DNA of 64,000 nt from Enoplolaimus lenunculus. Taxonomy: Eukaryota > Nematoda > Enoplea > Enoplida > Thoracostomopsidae. The stretch covers positions 7,501 to 71,500 of the forward strand of contig JASANG010003110.1 of NCBI GenBank assembly GCA_030248215.1, in the 5' to 3' direction. A model generated the notes under the pieces. It had not been told where the DNA came from, did no database searches, and was given only the letters and a program-made list of their open reading frames with translations. Position 1 is the first letter of the stretch, and each line of letters opens with the position of its first letter. This document shows positions 13,252 to 24,732 of this stretch, piece after piece. The position numbers were made by a program, and so were the translations under genes.

Positions 13252-14328
13252 ATATGGGCCACCATCAAACAGAATAATTGAAAAATAACTTTTGTCAAAT
13301 AGTTTTTAACATTAAAATTTAAATTTTACTAATGTCAGTCACACGTCACAATAAACATGCCTACAAAACAAAAAACACTGCGGTGTCCGCAAAGAGTTAC
13401 TAGAATACATCTAAATCATCTCGGTGCCCTTTTATCTAAATGTGGATATTTACAGTTTTGCCATAACTCCACGCGGACATACAGATTTTTGCCAAAACAG
13501 TGTTCCAGACCAAAAATTTATTTAAATTTATTTCAAATTTAGGTAAACCCATTTCTATAAATCAACATTTAACCAAAACCTTTTTGATTCGTTTTATTTT
13601 GGTGTTTTTCACGTTGCCAAAGACGAAAAATATCAACCTGGATTCGAACCTCGCCAACAGTCATCACGGGTGCACACGCATACCGGTATTGCACCGGAAT
13701 TTACATTTGAATAAACTCATGCGCTGACAAAACTCGCAATATTACTCCATTCTATCCGTACTGGAGAACACTGTGTGATCGTGTCCATGAATGAAAGGAA
13801 CTCTACGAGAAAATTTATTTTGAATCATACCAAATGTCCACATAGAATTGAACGATAATTCTATGGTTGGTAGAGGTATAATCTGTATGAGGGGACAATA
13901 GTTATGCGCACTGGACGTATCGTAACGTGTGACCGACATTAATAACAATAGCTGATTGTTTCGACTAAATTTTTTTATGAATTTCAATAAAACTATAATT
14001 TGCGTTCAGCGTAAACACATGGCTCAGATGTTGTTTTATTTGCCTGAATTTTAATCAAAAATACTGTGGCTGACCAGATTTAGGTATAATCATTTGACGA
14101 TTAGACTGCGAAAATGTAAACCAGTCAAGATGATTAACCTTTTCATTTAAGATTCAGAATGAACGGCTGAATGTGTTTAAAACTACGACTGATATACAAA
14201 GCTTAACGAAATATTATAATAATCAGCAACTGTTTACAAAGTTTCGGATTAATGTTTACCCGTAAATTAAACGCATTTCAAAACCTACGCCTTTAAAACA
14301 ACAGTACTGAAGCTAACGACGGTCCTTG
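13252..14328. other. No gene accepted
   Basis: Three short frames (13,357-13,542, 13,500-13,727 and 13,742-13,987 minus) overlap in unremarkable AT-rich sequence without splice context or recognisable motifs. A minus-strand gttcgaatcc word near 13,641 resembles a tRNA B box but does not form a T arm. Confidence 0.4.
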
Positions 14329-14515
14329 TAAAGATCAGGGGCGGAACGTGTTTTTGGGGGACTGTAAAAATGAAGGGTTAAATTATATTTTTTGCTTAGA
14401 TTCGGACTAAGGTATAAACTCATTCTACAGTTTGACTTTATTAAGCTCATGCTTACGCTTAAGCTAAGGCTTATGCCTATACTACTGTTACGGCTCTGTA
14501 ATATTTACATTGGTC
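14329..14515. mobile_element. Family D MITE
   Basis: Starts taaagatcaggggcggaacg and ends ggctctgtaatatttacattgg, with a decayed hexamer core. A second D fragment follows (14,520-14,550) and is the insertion site of the next element. Confidence 0.6.
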
Positions 14516-14551
14516 GCTAGGACTAAGCGAAAAAATTAGTCTAAAGCTTAA

Positions 14552-15231
14552 TGCGGGGTTCACGTTATAACCGGGGCAGGCGGGACACGGTTTGTCCCAT
14601 GTTGATTCGACATCTACGTTAAAATTCGGGCTCTTATATCGGGTAAACAGACAAAACTCGAATGTCATATGACATTAGCTTACAGGCCATTGCTCTCAAA
14701 TGATCAATGTGTACAAGGGACGGTATGTCACGGGATACTGAGGGAAATTTATGCGAATATCATATGATATTCCAAAATTTCAACGAATATCATATGATAT
14801 TCAGCGGGACAATGTAATCTTTGGGTATACTAATAAATGAATAAAAAGTTGGACGGCAGCGGCACAAATGTGCTTTAAATACTAAATACGCGACTGCAAA
14901 TCGTTTCCGACACAAAATCGCTTAGAACCACAGCATCAAAATTCAAAAATTCAAAATTCAAATTTTAGTATCATATGATATTCAATAGGACAATTTGGTT
15001 ATGTTACCTCAAGTGTGCAGACATTTGAAAGTATGTCGTATGATATTCGCGGACAATACCTCAAATATCATATGATATTGAAGTACAAAAGGTGATCCAC
15101 ACATGATAATAGCAGACAAATACGAATTTTTGAATACGATATGGGGTTTATAAGCAGACAAAATGTTACCCAATAGTCTAATAGGGACAAAACGTGTCCC
15201 AAGCTGCCCCGGTTATAACGTGAACCCCGCA
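14552..15231. mobile_element. Family A MITE, complete, copy ii
   Basis: The terminal inverted repeats tgcggggttcacgttataac and gttataacgtgaaccccgca are perfect over 20 bp. The element is flanked by TAA on both sides (14,549-14,551 and 15,232-15,234), the TWA duplication expected of PIF/Harbinger elements. The interior contains several aatatcatatgatatt-type palindromes and variants with catatg or cacg cores. It sits inside a broken family D copy whose hexamer block continues after the right flank. It encodes no transposase. Confidence 0.9.
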
Positions 15232-15584
15232 TAAGTCTACTCATTACAGTCGTGTAGAAAATTGAAAGTCTCTTAAACAATAACGTGATACTCATTTTCA
15301 ATAACAAGATCACTATAGTTTTAGCATTTACGAAACTGAACTTATTTGTTAAAAAAAATAGATGAAACTTTATATGGAAATATGAATTTTCCATTTATTT
15401 TTGAACGTAAACAAAATTTGTTCATTTAGAAAGTAATTTTTTCACAAAACATTTTAAAAATGTCGTATTTTTGCCAAATAAATTAGTTTTGAAAATACGT
15501 TTAAGTATTAAATTTACGAAATTGTTCAATTTTCAAAAGTTCTCTTTTAGGCTTGTGACCACGTGTAGAAATGATCCAAAACAA

Positions 15585-15705
15585 ATGCGTCCGTCCGAAG
15601 CGATCGCTAAGCGTTAAGGATGCTGTACTTTACTGCGTCGGACGCAGCCGTGGCGGTGTTCACACGTGCGGCGGCGTGCGGCGAGTATAGTGCAACCCTT
15701 TAGGT
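15585..15705. mobile_element. Family G element (CpG-rich, tatagcgc ends)
   Basis: CpG-rich island in AT-rich surroundings with gcggcggcgtgcggcgag and an agtatagtgcaacc end. Relatives lie at 16,648, 22,632, 27,511, 37,129 and 37,999 and inside element F. The shared end is agtatagcgccaacc. Confidence 0.5.
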
Positions 15706-15784
15706 TAAATTATTGGTTTATGAACAAATTCAGGTTTGCGCTCAGGCTAAGGTTCTGATCCCATGCTATGCACTTAGGACCTGT

Positions 15785-15999
15785 ACCTTTTATTCGATAA
15801 CGTGTATAGCATCTACCACCAGCTAGAAATACGTCATACAACTTTAGGAATTAGTGAATAATGAGATTAGAAATTTTGCGAAAATTTTCACTTAACCTTT
15901 GTCAATGTTGATTTTCAGACCAACAGCTACGATGTATAGTTTGCTCGTTTGAAGACCTGTTATTTGCTTAACATAGGTGCTGTACACATCTGAGAATAC
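15785..15999. mobile_element. Family L MITE
   Basis: Inverted ends contain agcatctaccaccag at the left and ataggtgctgtacacatctg then agaatacgg at the right. This matches the better copy at 32,962-33,182. Confidence 0.55.
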
Positions 16000-16162
16000 G
16001 GCCCCGTAATTAACGTTTCGTGCTCAAATAATTTATATTATTCTGCATTTAATATATATACACTTAATTATTAATTATTATAAAATGACACCAGTTTCAA
16101 TATTAGCATGACGTACATTTTTGGCAATTTACATATCTTTCAGGCAAAATAAAGCTGCATGA

Positions 16163-16331
16163 CCAATAGCATTATAAGCATATTCCTAAGCCTAAGCCCA
16201 TGCCTAAGCCTAAGCGTAAGGAGCATATTCCTAAGCCTAAGCCTAAGTCAAGCACATAAATTAGTCTATAGCTTAAGCGTACTCTATTCCAGTTCCACAG
16301 AAAAACTCTCCGCCGCTGTTCACTTGGGCCA
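16163..16331. mobile_element. Family D MITE
   Basis: cctaag hexamer core, then tctattccagttccacagaa and a gccgctgttcacttgggcca end. The frame that reads a leucine-serine repeat across it is the hexamer array translated. Confidence 0.65.
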
Positions 16332-16547
16332 GTTGCATGACCAAATTACTGCAAACAACAAAGCTTTGGTTTGCATTTTGAAACATAATTCAGCGAAAAC
16401 TTTAAAAGAATATAAGCGCTTGTCGTTAAACTATGCTAATTAATTGTTCACAATTTGCACGTTTAGCAATAAAAGACACTAGAAACTGATTTTTAGGCAA
16501 ACGTGTTTCTAGTTTTATCTAGAATTTATTATATAAAATTGCCTAAG

Positions 16548-16797
16548 TATAGAACAGGGCCGGATTGTTTCCCTGTGGGGCTGTAATAGAGTCAGTTTAA
16601 GCTTTAGACTAACGTTTTTGCTTTGGCTTAGGCTTAGGAATAGCTGGGTACAAGAGTGCGGACGGCGCCATGCGGTTGACGGACGCTGCAGTACGAATAG
16701 CGGACGGCGCCGTGCGCTAAGTATAGCGCAATCCTATGTCTAAAGCTTTAAGCTTTCTCTATTCCAGTACCTCAGAAAGACGTTCCGCATCTAATTT
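16548..16797. mobile_element. Family D MITE interrupted by a family G element
   Basis: Starts agaacagggccggattgttt, runs into ggcttaggcttaggaatag, is broken by about 90 bp of CpG-rich family G (16,648-16,735, ending aagtatagcgcaatcc), and resumes with tttctctattccag and gttccgcatct. Confidence 0.6.
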
Positions 16798-18076
16798 TAT
16801 CGACGGAAGTACAATTCAAGATGGACAAACCGACACAAACAACAAACATAATAATAAACACAAAACAAAAATCAACAAAACAATCTTGTGAACTATACAT
16901 AGCATAGTTGTAGAAAATAACAAAATCAGATGTACCGAAGTGTTTTAGACGCATTATTGTTTCCCGTTTTAACCAAATAAGGCTTGGGCGTTTTGTATTT
17001 GGCCAAAATAAAAAACAAAACGCATCAAACACACCAGAGGTGTAATCGGCCACCAGAAGGCCTGTCGGTGGGGCCAGAGTCCTTCCTGCTCTGGCAAAAA
17101 ACCGACCGCAATTGTGTTTTTGATAGCAAAAATTTTTGTACCAAAACGATTTTTATCTGTCAAGAAATAAATTTTTATTAAAATTTGTTGCATCGTAGCA
17201 ATTTTTTGCAGTAAAATACGACGCTATTCAACGGCATCAATCTAAATAAGAGTCGTAAAACGGAATTAAAGAAAGCCGGCCGACATCACCGGTTGTTAAC
17301 AACCGGTCAGGCCACACTTTTCCCGGCTGGTTCCGACTCTGAAACATATTTTGAGTAAACTCCCAAAAGTACCTACTTTAATACCGTCGTAAGTTGAACC
17401 GGCTGTGTAAAAACATAAAACGATACGTTTTGCCAAGAGTGGATAATGACAAGAGTGTGCAACTCTTGGGATTCCGCATGGTATAAAATGTACCACCGAT
17501 TGTTGCGTTTTTGACCGACCTCCCCCATTGTTTAGAAAAGCGTCGCTATCACATGAATACCTATAAATTAAACTATACGGGGAGCATGTTTGATGCCGCA
17601 TACATAAAAGGTGCCATGGTTCGCGCCGGTTGTACCCCCTCTAAATAAATACGAGCGGTAGGGTAGAAACGCAACGCGTCCCGGTTACATTCTTTTCTAC
17701 ACAGAATATGTCCAGTTGCACACTCTTGTTAAAGCGATTATCGACTATTGGTTTTACCTACTGGTGATAGGTGCTACATAAAATTGAGATACCGAGTATA
17801 CAAAGCGTTGCTATGAACAATAATAAACAATAATTATAATTATATAGTATACAAACAAAATACTACATATTGCAATGAATCCTATTTAATACATAAAATT
17901 TCGTTTCAATGGTTTTCCGGCACACAGTTACCCGTGGTTAAGGCCCAAATGCCGACTAAAAAAGTCTTCAGCACATTCTGGTGACATCTAAAATAATATT
18001 TTAAAACAATACAAATAATATAAAAACAAATAAGAAATACATGTATGGTTATAAACGAACAATAGTCTAGAAATAT
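16798..18076. other. No gene accepted
   Basis: A minus-strand frame of 101 codons (17,296-17,601) and overlapping shorter ones lie here. They match no family I know and lack a clear splice or start context. At about 17,283-17,305 an accggttgttaacaaccggt palindrome stands out. A family L end is present near 17,745-17,790. Confidence 0.4.
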
Positions 18077-18460
18077 TGGCCAATGTTACTTTTAGGGTCG
18101 AACGATTATTTCGAAAGACTATAATAGAGTATAATCTTAAACTTTAGACTAATAGTTTAGCGTAAGATTAGGCTTAGGCCTAGTTATATGCTTGTCCTTA
18201 TGATGAGGTTTATTAGGTTAGAAATACGCTTATACTACTGTTCGAAATTTGAATAAACGTCATGAATTAAAATTTAGAGCAAAGTTTTAAATCTGGCCAA
18301 CATTGTTATACAGTGCGGAGCCAATCCACTGAACCTAGGCCTAAACCTAAACGTAAACCTATTCTTATGTCTACGCCGTAATCTTTGTCCTGCCTGTAAG
18401 CGCTGCAGTCTCTGTAACCTTCCGTTTGACAGCCGTATAATTAACATTGGCTGAAATACA
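18077..18460. mobile_element. Two adjacent diverged family D copies
   Basis: The first (18,077-18,250) begins ttggccaatgttactttta. The second (about 18,310-18,460) ends ccgtataattaacattggct. Both have decayed taggcctaaacctaaacg-type cores. Confidence 0.5.
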
Positions 18461-18764
18461 CGGGATCTCCGCTGTGTTTCATGGACAGAGTTTAGGAATT
18501 ATTCAAATTAACTCAAATTAATTGAAAAAATTTTACAAATATTTTTTGAAAATTGTTTACCTGTTTTCTGGGCAAAATGAATTTTTTGCACCGTTTACAC
18601 TTTTGAGTTTGATTTGCATACGAATTGAAACTGGTCCATTTGCGTTTGCATAAATTGCATTCAAATACTCCAAAGCAACGTTTCGATCCTTGATAAGGTG
18701 TTTTTATCGAATCAGATTTGGCTAACTTCTGTAACCGAATAAATTATTATGCTGTGAGGTTCAG

Positions 18765-18915
18765 ACGGGTTCGTTGCCAGAAGGGGACGCCACCACCTGG
18801 CTGAATATTGCCCCCCCCCCTTAAAAATTTTCAACATTGCTTGTAAAGATTGAAAACACTTGTTTTTCTTGAAAAATATTTAGCCCCCCCCCCTAGCATG
18901 GTGGCCTGACTATGG
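18765..18915. mobile_element. Family K element (C-rich ends, hAT-like appearance)
   Basis: Two runs of about ten C flank an aaaattttcaacattgcttg core, with gttcgttgccag and tggtggcctgac near the edges. The composition and the ggctcgtagccag-type ends of its relative at 57,668 recall common non-autonomous hAT elements, but I could not confirm an 8-bp duplication. Confidence 0.45.
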
Positions 18916-18916
18916 G

Positions 18917-18999
18917 CCTAGGTTCAGGTCCTATGGACCTGGGTTCAGGTCCTATGGACCTGGGTTCAGGTCCTATGGACCTGGATTCAGGTCCTGAAA
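18917..18999. repeat. 22-bp minisatellite, four units
   Basis: Unit ggttcaggtcctatggacct with the spacer gg, repeated head to tail. Each unit holds the palindrome aggtcctatggacct. Confidence 0.9.
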
Positions 19000-19871
19000 A
19001 CACATATAACAATTTCTCGTCATGGCATTAAATGTATATAGTACAAACACAAAAAATTTGGCTCGATTTTATTTCAATTAATAATACACGAGTTCAGGGC
19101 TGTTTGCCGTAAAATGTACGTCAACCGGCGTTTGACCGAAAAAGAGTTAGAAAATATTTTGCATATTTGAGCTTCCAATGACCTCTTGTAAACGATTCAC
19201 TTTGAAATTTTAATTTTCAAAACAAAATCAATTGCGTTCGGTTCCGATTGTCACCAATTGTGAAAGAAAATCAATTTTGGTCAAAAAGTCAGACAAATTA
19301 TATTTCAGGCACCGCAGTTTGCGAAATCAGAGTCGCATTGTGTTTAATGTTTTGGTGATCAAACGAATACTTCTTGGAATTCGCAAATTTCACTGTGGAA
19401 TAATTCGGGCAAATCATGACAAGCTCAAATATGCAAAAATTTTCAAAACCAGACAATTTTGGGACAATCGCTGACTGAATGGCACTTAACAAAAACAGCT
19501 TTTGTTAACATCAGGGTCTTGGATCTCTACTACCAAACTCGGACTTTTTGGGCTACGCTCCAAGTCGTTTACTCGCTGGCAGCTTTTAAATATTACGTAT
19601 CGACTTACTTTTGGACAATCGGTAATGAAATGACCAAAATCATAACAAACATGGCATACGTATCCGGCCGGAAGCTGACGATTATTTCTGCGTTTCGTTT
19701 GTTTAATTGCAAAATATATTTCAGCTTCAATCGCGGTGATTTGTGTACTGGTACAAATTGAACGATACGAGCTTGTTGCGCTCTGAAATTAAATTAAACA
19801 GTATATGCAATTACATAGCTAGCTTTGATTGTAAGCATGGTATGCTTGCAGCTGCATGCGTATTCACAAAT
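19000..19871. other. No gene accepted
   Basis: Overlapping frames on both strands (19,232-19,474 plus, 19,298-19,492 minus, 19,459-19,761 plus) are similar in length and quality. I cannot tell a coding strand, and none has a recognisable motif. Confidence 0.35.
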
Positions 19872-20170
19872 AAGGCCCATTCACACGTGCAAGATTTTGC
19901 AGTAAAAACTTGCACGTGCAACTTGCATGCGCAAGTTTGGTCATAAAACAACTGATATTCTTGCAGCTGCAAATTATTTATTGGCATTCATGATATTGAA
20001 TTTAATTCGCAGCTGTGAACGCAGTTGCAAGTCGCTTGAATTTTGTGCACCTGCAGTTTGTTTGGTCAATTGGAATGTTCCTTTGAAAATACTTGCTGCT
20101 GAAAGTATTTCGTACAAGTTGCAGCTGCGAGTTCTTGCTGCAAAATGTGGCACGTGTGAATGGGGCTTAG
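19872..20170. mobile_element. Family B MITE, compact copy
   Basis: Ends aaggcccattcacacgtgca and ggcacgtgtgaatggggctt are inverted. The 300-bp body is rich in cttgcagctgcaa. Frames on both strands are by-products of the palindromic structure. Confidence 0.8.
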
Positions 20171-20399
20171 TCGGCGATAAAAGCAACAAGAATCTAGCAG
20201 CTTGGCGTTGTAGTAGCATGTCCACTTAAGACCCTTCACCATTTGTCATCTAAACCCTAATCGTGTTGGTTGCCGAATTTAAAATGACTAATGTTACCCG
20301 CCTGATCCTATTTAAAATGCCTGAATCAGTGGCGAATTTATGAAAAACCAGGTATTGCGGCAAGGAATTCGAACTTTGGTACGGAACCAAGTGTGAAAA

Positions 20400-20555
20400 G
20401 CAGGATTTAAACGGGATACTAAAAATAACGGAAATAGAACGATATATACGTGATTTATTATAAGTTTTGATGATAAAAATAACCGAATTGCCGTTATTTC
20501 TTTAACGGAAACGGATACTAATTTTTACCGGAAACGGATATCCAGTTACACCCAA
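20400..20555. repeat. Family J element fragment (aaacgga)
   Basis: Starts near gggatactaaaaataacgga and ends ttaccggaaacggatatcca. Same arrangement as 3091-3478. Confidence 0.5.
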
Positions 20556-20670
20556 GTCAAAAGACATGTAGAGTAATTTAAAACACCTCACGAGCGAAGC
20601 GAACGAGAAGCCAGCGCATTTTTTTGCATTAAATGATATTTAAATTTTAACACAAAAATTTAGTAAAATT

Positions 20671-21400
20671 TAGGTTTGGTAGGTTTTTAAGGGAGTTTTA
20701 GTAGGTTTTTAAGGGAGTTTTAGTAGGATTTTAAGGGAGTTTTAGTAGGTTTTTAAGGGAGTTTTAGTAGGTTTTTAAGGGAGTTTTAGTAGGATTTTAA
20801 GGGAGTTTTAGTAGGTTTTTAAGGTAGTTTTAGTAGGTTTTTAAGGGAGTTTTAGTAGGTTTTTAAGGGAGTTTTAGTAGGATTTTAAGGGAGTTTTAGT
20901 AGGTTTTTAAGGTAGTTTTAGTAGGTTTTTAAGGGAGTTTTAGTAGGTTTTTAAGGGAGTTTTAGTAGGATTTTAAGGGAGTTTTAGTAGGTTTTTAAGG
21001 TAGTTTTAGTAGGTTTTTAAGGGAGTTTTAGTAGGATTTTAAGGGAGTTTTAGTAGGTTTTTAAGGTAGTTTTAGTAGGTTTTTAAGGGAGTTTTAGTAG
21101 GATTTTAAGGGAGTTTTAGTAGGTTTTTAAGGTAGTTTTAGTAGGTTTTTAAGGGAGTTTTAGTAGGTTTTTAAGGGAGTTTTAGTAGGTTTTTAAGGGA
21201 GTTTTAGTAGGATTTTAAGGGAGTTTTAGTAGGATTTTAAGGGAGTTTTAGTAGGTTTTTAAGGGAGTTTTAGTAGGTTTTTAAGGGAGTTTTAGTAGGA
21301 TTTTAAGGGAGTTTTAGTAGGTTTTTAAGGTAGTTTTAGTAGGTGTTTAAGGGAGTTTTAGTAGGTTTTAAGGGAGTTTTGGAAGGTTTTAAAAGGTACA
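20671..21400. repeat. 22-bp satellite, about 33 units, with higher-order structure
   Basis: Unit gttttagtaggtttttaagg then ga. Three unit variants recur: plain, one with ggatttt, and one with aaggtag. The ggatttt variant is usually followed directly by the aaggtag variant, giving 66- and 88-bp higher-order repeats. Units degrade at both edges (from 21,340 on the right). Confidence 0.95.
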
Positions 21401-21533
21401 CCTATTTATTTTTCTAGAAGCAATCAAAAATAGTGAAGTAAAATTTAAACATCTGTTAATCATACGTTTCGGACTGAATTGAATTGGTTCAAACTTAGAC
21501 ACAGAAATGACATCGGCTCGTTTAGCCATAAGG

Positions 21534-21705
21534 ATTCGTAGCCCGGGAGGGCTCAGCCACCCACAAAAAATTCTGCCCCCAATAGTAAATTTTCATCCTT
21601 GCTTGTAAGTCATCGAAAACCCTTGTATGCCGCTCTGAAAAATGTTTAGGCCCCCTACCAAAGTGAGCTGGCTACTGACCTGTAGCCCGCACTGTCGCCT
21701 GCCAC
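21534..21705. mobile_element. Family K element
   Basis: Begins attcgtagcccgggagggct, has a ttttcatccttgcttgtaag core like the copy at 18,765, and ends gagctggctactgacctgta. It abuts the family A element that follows. Confidence 0.45.
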
Positions 21706-21708
21706 TAA

Positions 21709-22386
21709 TGCGGGGTTCACGTTATAACTGGGGCAGTTTGGGACACGTTTTGTCCCTATTAGACTATTGGGTCACATTTTGTGTGCTTGTAGACCCCATA
21801 TCGTATTCAAAAATTCGTATTTGTCTGCTAATATCATGTGTAGGTCACCTTTTGTCCTTCAATATCATATGATATTCGAGGTATTGTCTGCGAATATCAT
21901 ATGATGTATTTTCAAATGTCTGCATAGTTGAGGTAACATAACCAAATTGTCCTGTTGAATATCATATGATACTAGAATTTGAAATTTGAATTTTTGAATT
22001 ATGAAGCTGTGGTTTTAAGCCATTTTGTGTCGGAAACGATTTGCAGGCATGTATTTGGTATATAAAGAACGTTTGTGGCTCTGCCGTTCAACTTTTCATT
22101 CATTTATTAGTACCCAAACGTTACAGTGTCCCGATGAATATCATATGATATTCGTTGAAATTTTGGAATATCCTATGATATTCGCATAAATGTCCGACAG
22201 TGTCACGTGACATACCGTCTCTTGTACACATTGATCATTTGAGAGCGGTGGTTTGTAAGCTAATGTCATATGACATTCGAGTTTTGTCTGTTAACCCGAT
22301 ATAAGAGTCCAAATTTTAATGTTGACGTCGAATCAACATTGAACAAACCGTGGCCCACCTGCCCCGATTATAACGTGAACCCCGCA
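21709..22386. mobile_element. Family A MITE, complete, copy iii
   Basis: Ends tgcggggttcacgttataac and attataacgtgaaccccgca. Flanking TAA lies at 21,706-21,708 and 22,387-22,389. Seven or so palindromes occur inside, centred on catatg or cacgtg (for example near 21,870, 22,138, 22,199 and 22,264). It lies 24 bases beyond the donor site of the downstream minus-strand exon, so it is probably intronic. Confidence 0.9.
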
Positions 22387-22410
22387 TAACTTTGAGTATA
22401 AATAACTAAC

Positions 22411-23222
22411 CTCAGTATTTGAGAAATTGCTTGACGCAGTTGATGAGCTACCGTAAGAAACGTAATCGCTTAACGTTTCAGATGCATATCGGCATTTTGT
22501 GGTTGATATCAACTGAAGATCTCGTGTCCCAAACAGCTCATATTTTTGCCCCATTGAGTGCTGAAATTAAAAAAATATTAAAAAATATTGAGCGTTAAAA
22601 TTAATTTTTCAACACAATTAAAATGACTTACGGTAGCGCCGCGCTTTGCTGTGCTGGAAGCCGCTAACAAATATATGGGCAAAACCTAATTGGCGGCGTG
22701 CGACAATTTTTAATAAACAAATGTTGTTGTGCCACACGCCGGCGGTCGACGGCGCTGGGTGGGTATAGCGAAACCCTTAAATGGTAGAATTTTTACATTT
22801 TCTAAAATGTATACCTGTAATTTAAGATTTACTAATTTTCTATGTTTCCAAATATTTTTGTCATTTTTATAATCGCGTACAATTTCGCCACTGGTTAACC
22901 AGGTATTGATTATCGAGGGATTAAATTTAGACCAATTAAATCTAGGTTATGATATTTCAAGAGTTTAATTAGTCACTGTTTAGTGGGAAGTAAAGAAATT
23001 TGTGTCAAAAAATCGCATATGAAAGTAATTGTGCAATATCATATTAATATTTTACTTGAGAGTTAAAATCAATTTTACTTAAACCGAATAAGACAAATTA
23101 TTTCAGTCTTAAAAATGATAAAATTGATGAAAACGAAGAACTAAAACATTTACCTCAAAGTTGGTTTCACATTTGGGATCGGTTGATATGTTTAGCTTCG
23201 CTAACGCCAGGATGTTGTTTGT
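22411..23222 (-). CDS. Two consecutive exons of an unrecognised minus-strand gene
   Basis: Exon x is 23,154-23,222 (69 nt), with acceptor tattttttcag and donor TTTGAG|GTAAAT. It reads TNNILALAKLNISTDPKCET then NFE. Exon y is 22,411-22,560 (150 nt), with acceptor tttaatttcag and donor ACTGAG|GTTAGT. It begins HSMGQKYELFGTRDLQLIST and ends in a serine-rich stretch (YGSSSTASSNFSNTE). Both are exact multiples of three and both stay open in the same phase-0 frame across the junction, which is the main argument that they are real. I recognise no domain. Neither a start nor a stop codon is visible, so the gene extends both ways. An 18-nt candidate microexon with good splice sites lies upstream on the same strand (26,560-26,577, reading RKAFIE), but that link is speculative. 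Identity unknown; exon reality is moderately supported. Confidence 0.5.
22632..22772. mobile_element. Family G element in the intron of the minus-strand gene
   Basis: CpG-rich block with gtagcgccgcgctttgctgt at the left and gcgctgggtgggtatagcg at the right. Lies between the two exons at 22,411-22,560 and 23,154-23,222. Confidence 0.5.
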
Positions 23223-23427
23223 CTGAAAAAATACCTTGAAATTATCTAAAACAATTTTACAAAATCACATTTTTTCTTGGAATTTAAAACATTGCAAATT
23301 AATAGCAGATAAGAAAATCTTAAAATAAATTTAGCTCAAAAATTCAGGCAAACTTAGCTAAATAATAACAAAGATTGTCATCCATGAAAAATAATTAAAT
23401 TTGTTCTTAATAGTTTTTTGAAAATAT

Positions 23428-23642
23428 TAAATGTATATAGCACGTATCACCAGCAGATGATAGTCAAGTAAAGTTGTAAAAATTAGTGAACGGTGCAGTT
23501 CGAAACTTGGCGTAATTGTTTCGCTTGATCTGCCCTGTATCACAGCGCTGAATTTCAAATGTTCAGCTGTATAAATGGCTGTTTGTTTGAGGACCTATTA
23601 CTAACTGGTAAATATGCGCTATACATAGGTCAGAATTCGGCA
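23428..23642. mobile_element. Family L MITE, diverged
   Basis: tatagcacgtatcaccagca at the left and actggtaaatatgcgctata then cataggtcagaat at the right form the family's inverted ends. Confidence 0.5.
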
Positions 23643-23765
23643 ACTTGAATGCACTTTAACCAATGCAATTTAGTGTTAGCAAACTGAGGTTTGAGCAAAA
23701 TAAATGTATAATTGGATATTAACAATTAATAACATCTAAATTTGGAAATTTTAGCTTTTTGGCCT

Positions 23766-24046
23766 CAAGCCATATTCACACGTGTAAGTTTTTGCTGCGA
23801 GAACTTGCGCAGCTGCAACTTGCACTTGCGAGTTTTGTTCAAAATCATGTTCAAAAAACTTGCAACTGCCAATAATTCATTCAAAATCATAGTTAGGAAT
23901 TTAATTCAGATGTGTAAACTACCATGCAAGTTCACTTGATTTATTGCCGCCGACCTCTTATTGGCTGATGAAAAATGCAAGTTCTGCGTGCAATTTGCAA
24001 CTGCAAGTTCTAGCAGCAAAAAGTTGCACGTGTGAATAGAGCTTTA
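23766..24046. mobile_element. Family B MITE, compact copy
   Basis: agccatattcacacgtgtaa and ttgcacgtgtgaatagagct are inverted ends. Core words are ttgcagctgcaac and acttgcaactgcc. Confidence 0.8.
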
Positions 24047-24732
24047 GACTCTGATGAGCTCTTGTTAAATACTTACTAAATTCAAATTGCACTTGAATTG
24101 AGATTCGACGAAACAAAGTTCTTTTGAGCAAATTTGCGATGTTGACGCCATATTAATATATTAATATTATTCCAATATAGCAAAAAAATTAAACTAAATA
24201 CTATTTAGTTACTAATTTGATGGATCAATCTTTAATATATAACATCATTCCAAAGATAAGCCAACTCTAATTATAGCGAATATCGCTAAACCTCACACAA
24301 AGCTTAAAAGTTTTCGTCTCTTAGCGAGCAGGCTTTTCTAGTTTTAGAAATATAGGGTATATTAGTAGACAAACGGTAATTTCAAAAGTTCAATGTTTAT
24401 CAAATATATAAAACACATCAGGCAAAATATTAAAGCTGCACAAACGTTTTCATCAACTCCAGACAGTTAGGCACCTTTCATTTCAAATCGCCTTTACCCA
24501 AACAGCTGCTGTTTATAATCGGTCAGGTTTGTCAAATTAATTTCAAAACCTGCATATATTTGGCTTGTCAAATTTTAATGTAAAACTTTATTTTGAATAT
24601 TCAAATCAAATGCCAACTTGTCAATAATTTGACTATTTTACTTGAATTTTAGTTTTCAAGCCCAAATGATAATTAATGACAGATATTTCAACAAACTGGT
24701 CAAATAATGGCGTTTAGCATTTATCATTGCAG

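Noticed and set aside
13621-13700. Minus-strand tRNA from a perfect gttcgaatcc word
   Set aside because: The T stem does not pair and there is no A box at the right distance.
16159-16443. 94-codon frame with a leucine/serine N terminus resembling a signal peptide
   Set aside because: The N-terminal part is the cctaag hexamer array of a family D MITE.
17296-17601. 101-codon minus-strand frame
   Set aside because: Reasonable composition, but no recognisable motif, no splice signals and comparable frames on the other strand nearby.
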